This document shows positions 63,377-64,000 of a stretch of DNA of 64,000 nucleotides, piece after piece. The position numbers were made by a program, and so were the translations under genes. This DNA is from Solwaraspora sp. WMMD406 (GTDB lineage Bacteria; Actinomycetota; Actinomycetes; Mycobacteriales; Micromonosporaceae). Location: assembly GCF_029626025.1 (NCBI RefSeq), contig NZ_JARUBF010000001.1, positions 1,798,001 through 1,862,000 of the forward strand. Direction: 5' to 3'. The notes under the pieces are model-generated. The model was not told where the DNA came from. It saw only the letters and a list, made by a program, of their open reading frames with translations, and did no database searches. How positions within the stretch are numbered: the first letter of the stretch is position 1; every line of letters begins with the position of its first letter.

Positions 63377-64000
63377 TCAGTCGGGAAGCTCCTCTGCCGC
63401 CCGAGCCAGGAACTTGCCGGACTCGTCCGGGTCCATGGCCTTGGCGCGGAGGTGGTCGAACATGAGTTTATATCGCGCCACGTGGGCATCCTCCTCCAGC
63501 AACAGGGTGTTCGCATCGTTCTCGATGTAGACGATGGATGGGTCGAGGATCGGGTCGGCGTAGCCGAGGATGGTGAACGGGCCGGCCATCGCGGCGTGCG
63601 CGCCTGCCCCGAACGGCACGATCTGCAGCTCGATCGACGGCTGGGCGCAGGCATCGATGAGCCGGGTGAGCTGGGTGCGCATCACCTTCGGGCCACCGAC
63701 GACCCGGCGGATCGCCGCCTCGTCGAGGACGATCCAGAGTCTCGGCGGCACATCCCGCGACAGCAGCGACTTGCGGGCGAGCCGGGCGGCGACCCGCCGG
63801 TCGATCTCGTCCGCGTCGGCGGTGCTGCGGCCGGCGTGGATGATGGCGCGGGCGTACTCCTCGGTCTGCAACAGTCCCGGCACGTACAGGCACTCGAAGC
63901 TGCTGATCGCGGTGGCCTCCGCCTCGAAGCCGACGTAGTCGTCGGGCAGCACGTCGCCGTACGCGCTCCACCAGCCCTTCTGCCTGGCCTGCTTGGCGAG
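63377..64000 (-). CDS. XRE/DUF5753 regulator, 5' end beyond the window
   Basis: The frame runs off the right edge. The visible ~207 residues are the DUF5753 domain: AKQARQKGWWSAYGDVLPDD, FECLYVPGLLQTEEYARAII, PRLWIVLDEAAIRRVVGGPK and GPFTILGYADPILDPSIVYI. The N-terminal helix-turn-helix must lie outside. It is the same class as the protein encoded at 17042-17929, though clearly a different paralogue. It is paired with the DUF397 gene that follows. Confidence 0.95.
   Translation of the reverse strand, partial: LAKQARQKGWWSAYGDVLPDDYVGFEAEATAISSFECLYVPGLLQTEEYARAIIHAGRSTADADEIDRRVAARLARKSLLSRDVPPRLWIVLDEAAIRRVVGGPKVMRTQLTRLIDACAQPSIELQIVPFGAGAHAAMAGPFTILGYADPILDPSIVYIENDANTLLLEEDAHVARYKLMFDHLRAKAMDPDESGKFLARAAEELPD

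Overview
The window is very GC-rich DNA with strongly GC-biased third codon positions. It has many 4-nt ATGA/GTGA gene overlaps, XRE(DUF5753)-DUF397 gene pairs, DtxR-type iron boxes and a large set of plant-polysaccharide enzymes. Together these point to a filamentous actinomycete chromosome, most likely Micromonosporaceae. That assignment is inference from gene content. No rRNA, tRNA, CRISPR array, integrase or intact insertion sequence was seen.

Layout. 0-2.1 kb: a partial gene, then a two-gene cassette (a shrunken DUF4365-like ORF plus an unrecognised 393-aa protein) bracketed by two direct copies of an ~80-bp element with a 40-bp palindromic core. 2.1-9.8 kb: a LysE exporter, small membrane proteins, a ribbon-helix-helix protein, a tandem-HxlR regulator divergent from an SDR oxidoreductase, an SDR-TetR pair with an SDR remnant, and a TetR repressor with two clear operators facing a membrane gene. 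9.9-16 kb: a DM13 protein with an OmpR-type two-component pair, and an ABC-2 exporter divergent from a GbsR/MarR-like regulator. 16-20.5 kb: DUF397 and XRE regulators, small membrane proteins, a decayed CBM6-CBM2 tail and an ADP-ribosylglycohydrolase (ARH).

20.5-51.5 kb is mainly a hemicellulose and oligosaccharide utilisation region. It holds a secreted GH11 xylanase, a first intracellular glycosidase group (GH42, a small protein, GH1, and GH95 after a TSUP permease), and a second group: LacI regulator with CE7 acetylxylan esterase, divergent from a two-permease/lipoprotein ABC importer, GH39, YesL-like protein and GH42. The first GH42 gene and the importer carry the same TTGACA-N17-TAGGTT promoter followed by a CGAA...TTCG inverted repeat, which suggests LacI-type control. 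Embedded among these are a DUF72 protein, an RtcB RNA ligase, an iron-siderophore uptake set with two DtxR-like boxes and no ATPase, a frameshifted PQQ-propeller gene, a SanA-like protein, a DinB-like protein and a secreted subtilase.

51.5-64 kb: an RloA/RloB (AbiL-like) defence pair, a Tat-exported berberine-bridge-type oxidase, furA-katG, a DHFR-like reductase, and a compressed five-gene operon (helix-hairpin-helix protein, GNAT, two RlaP-type nucleotidyltransferases, ARH). A perfect 26-bp inverted repeat lies just upstream of that operon. The window ends with a HAD protein, a DUF397 protein and a partial XRE/DUF5753 regulator.

The best candidates for an undescribed system are the nucleotidyltransferase-ARH operon (59011-62172) and the palindrome-bracketed cassette (331-2055). 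Several genes and remnants differ from an intact reading frame by single-base changes in C or G runs. These may be real decay or assembly errors.
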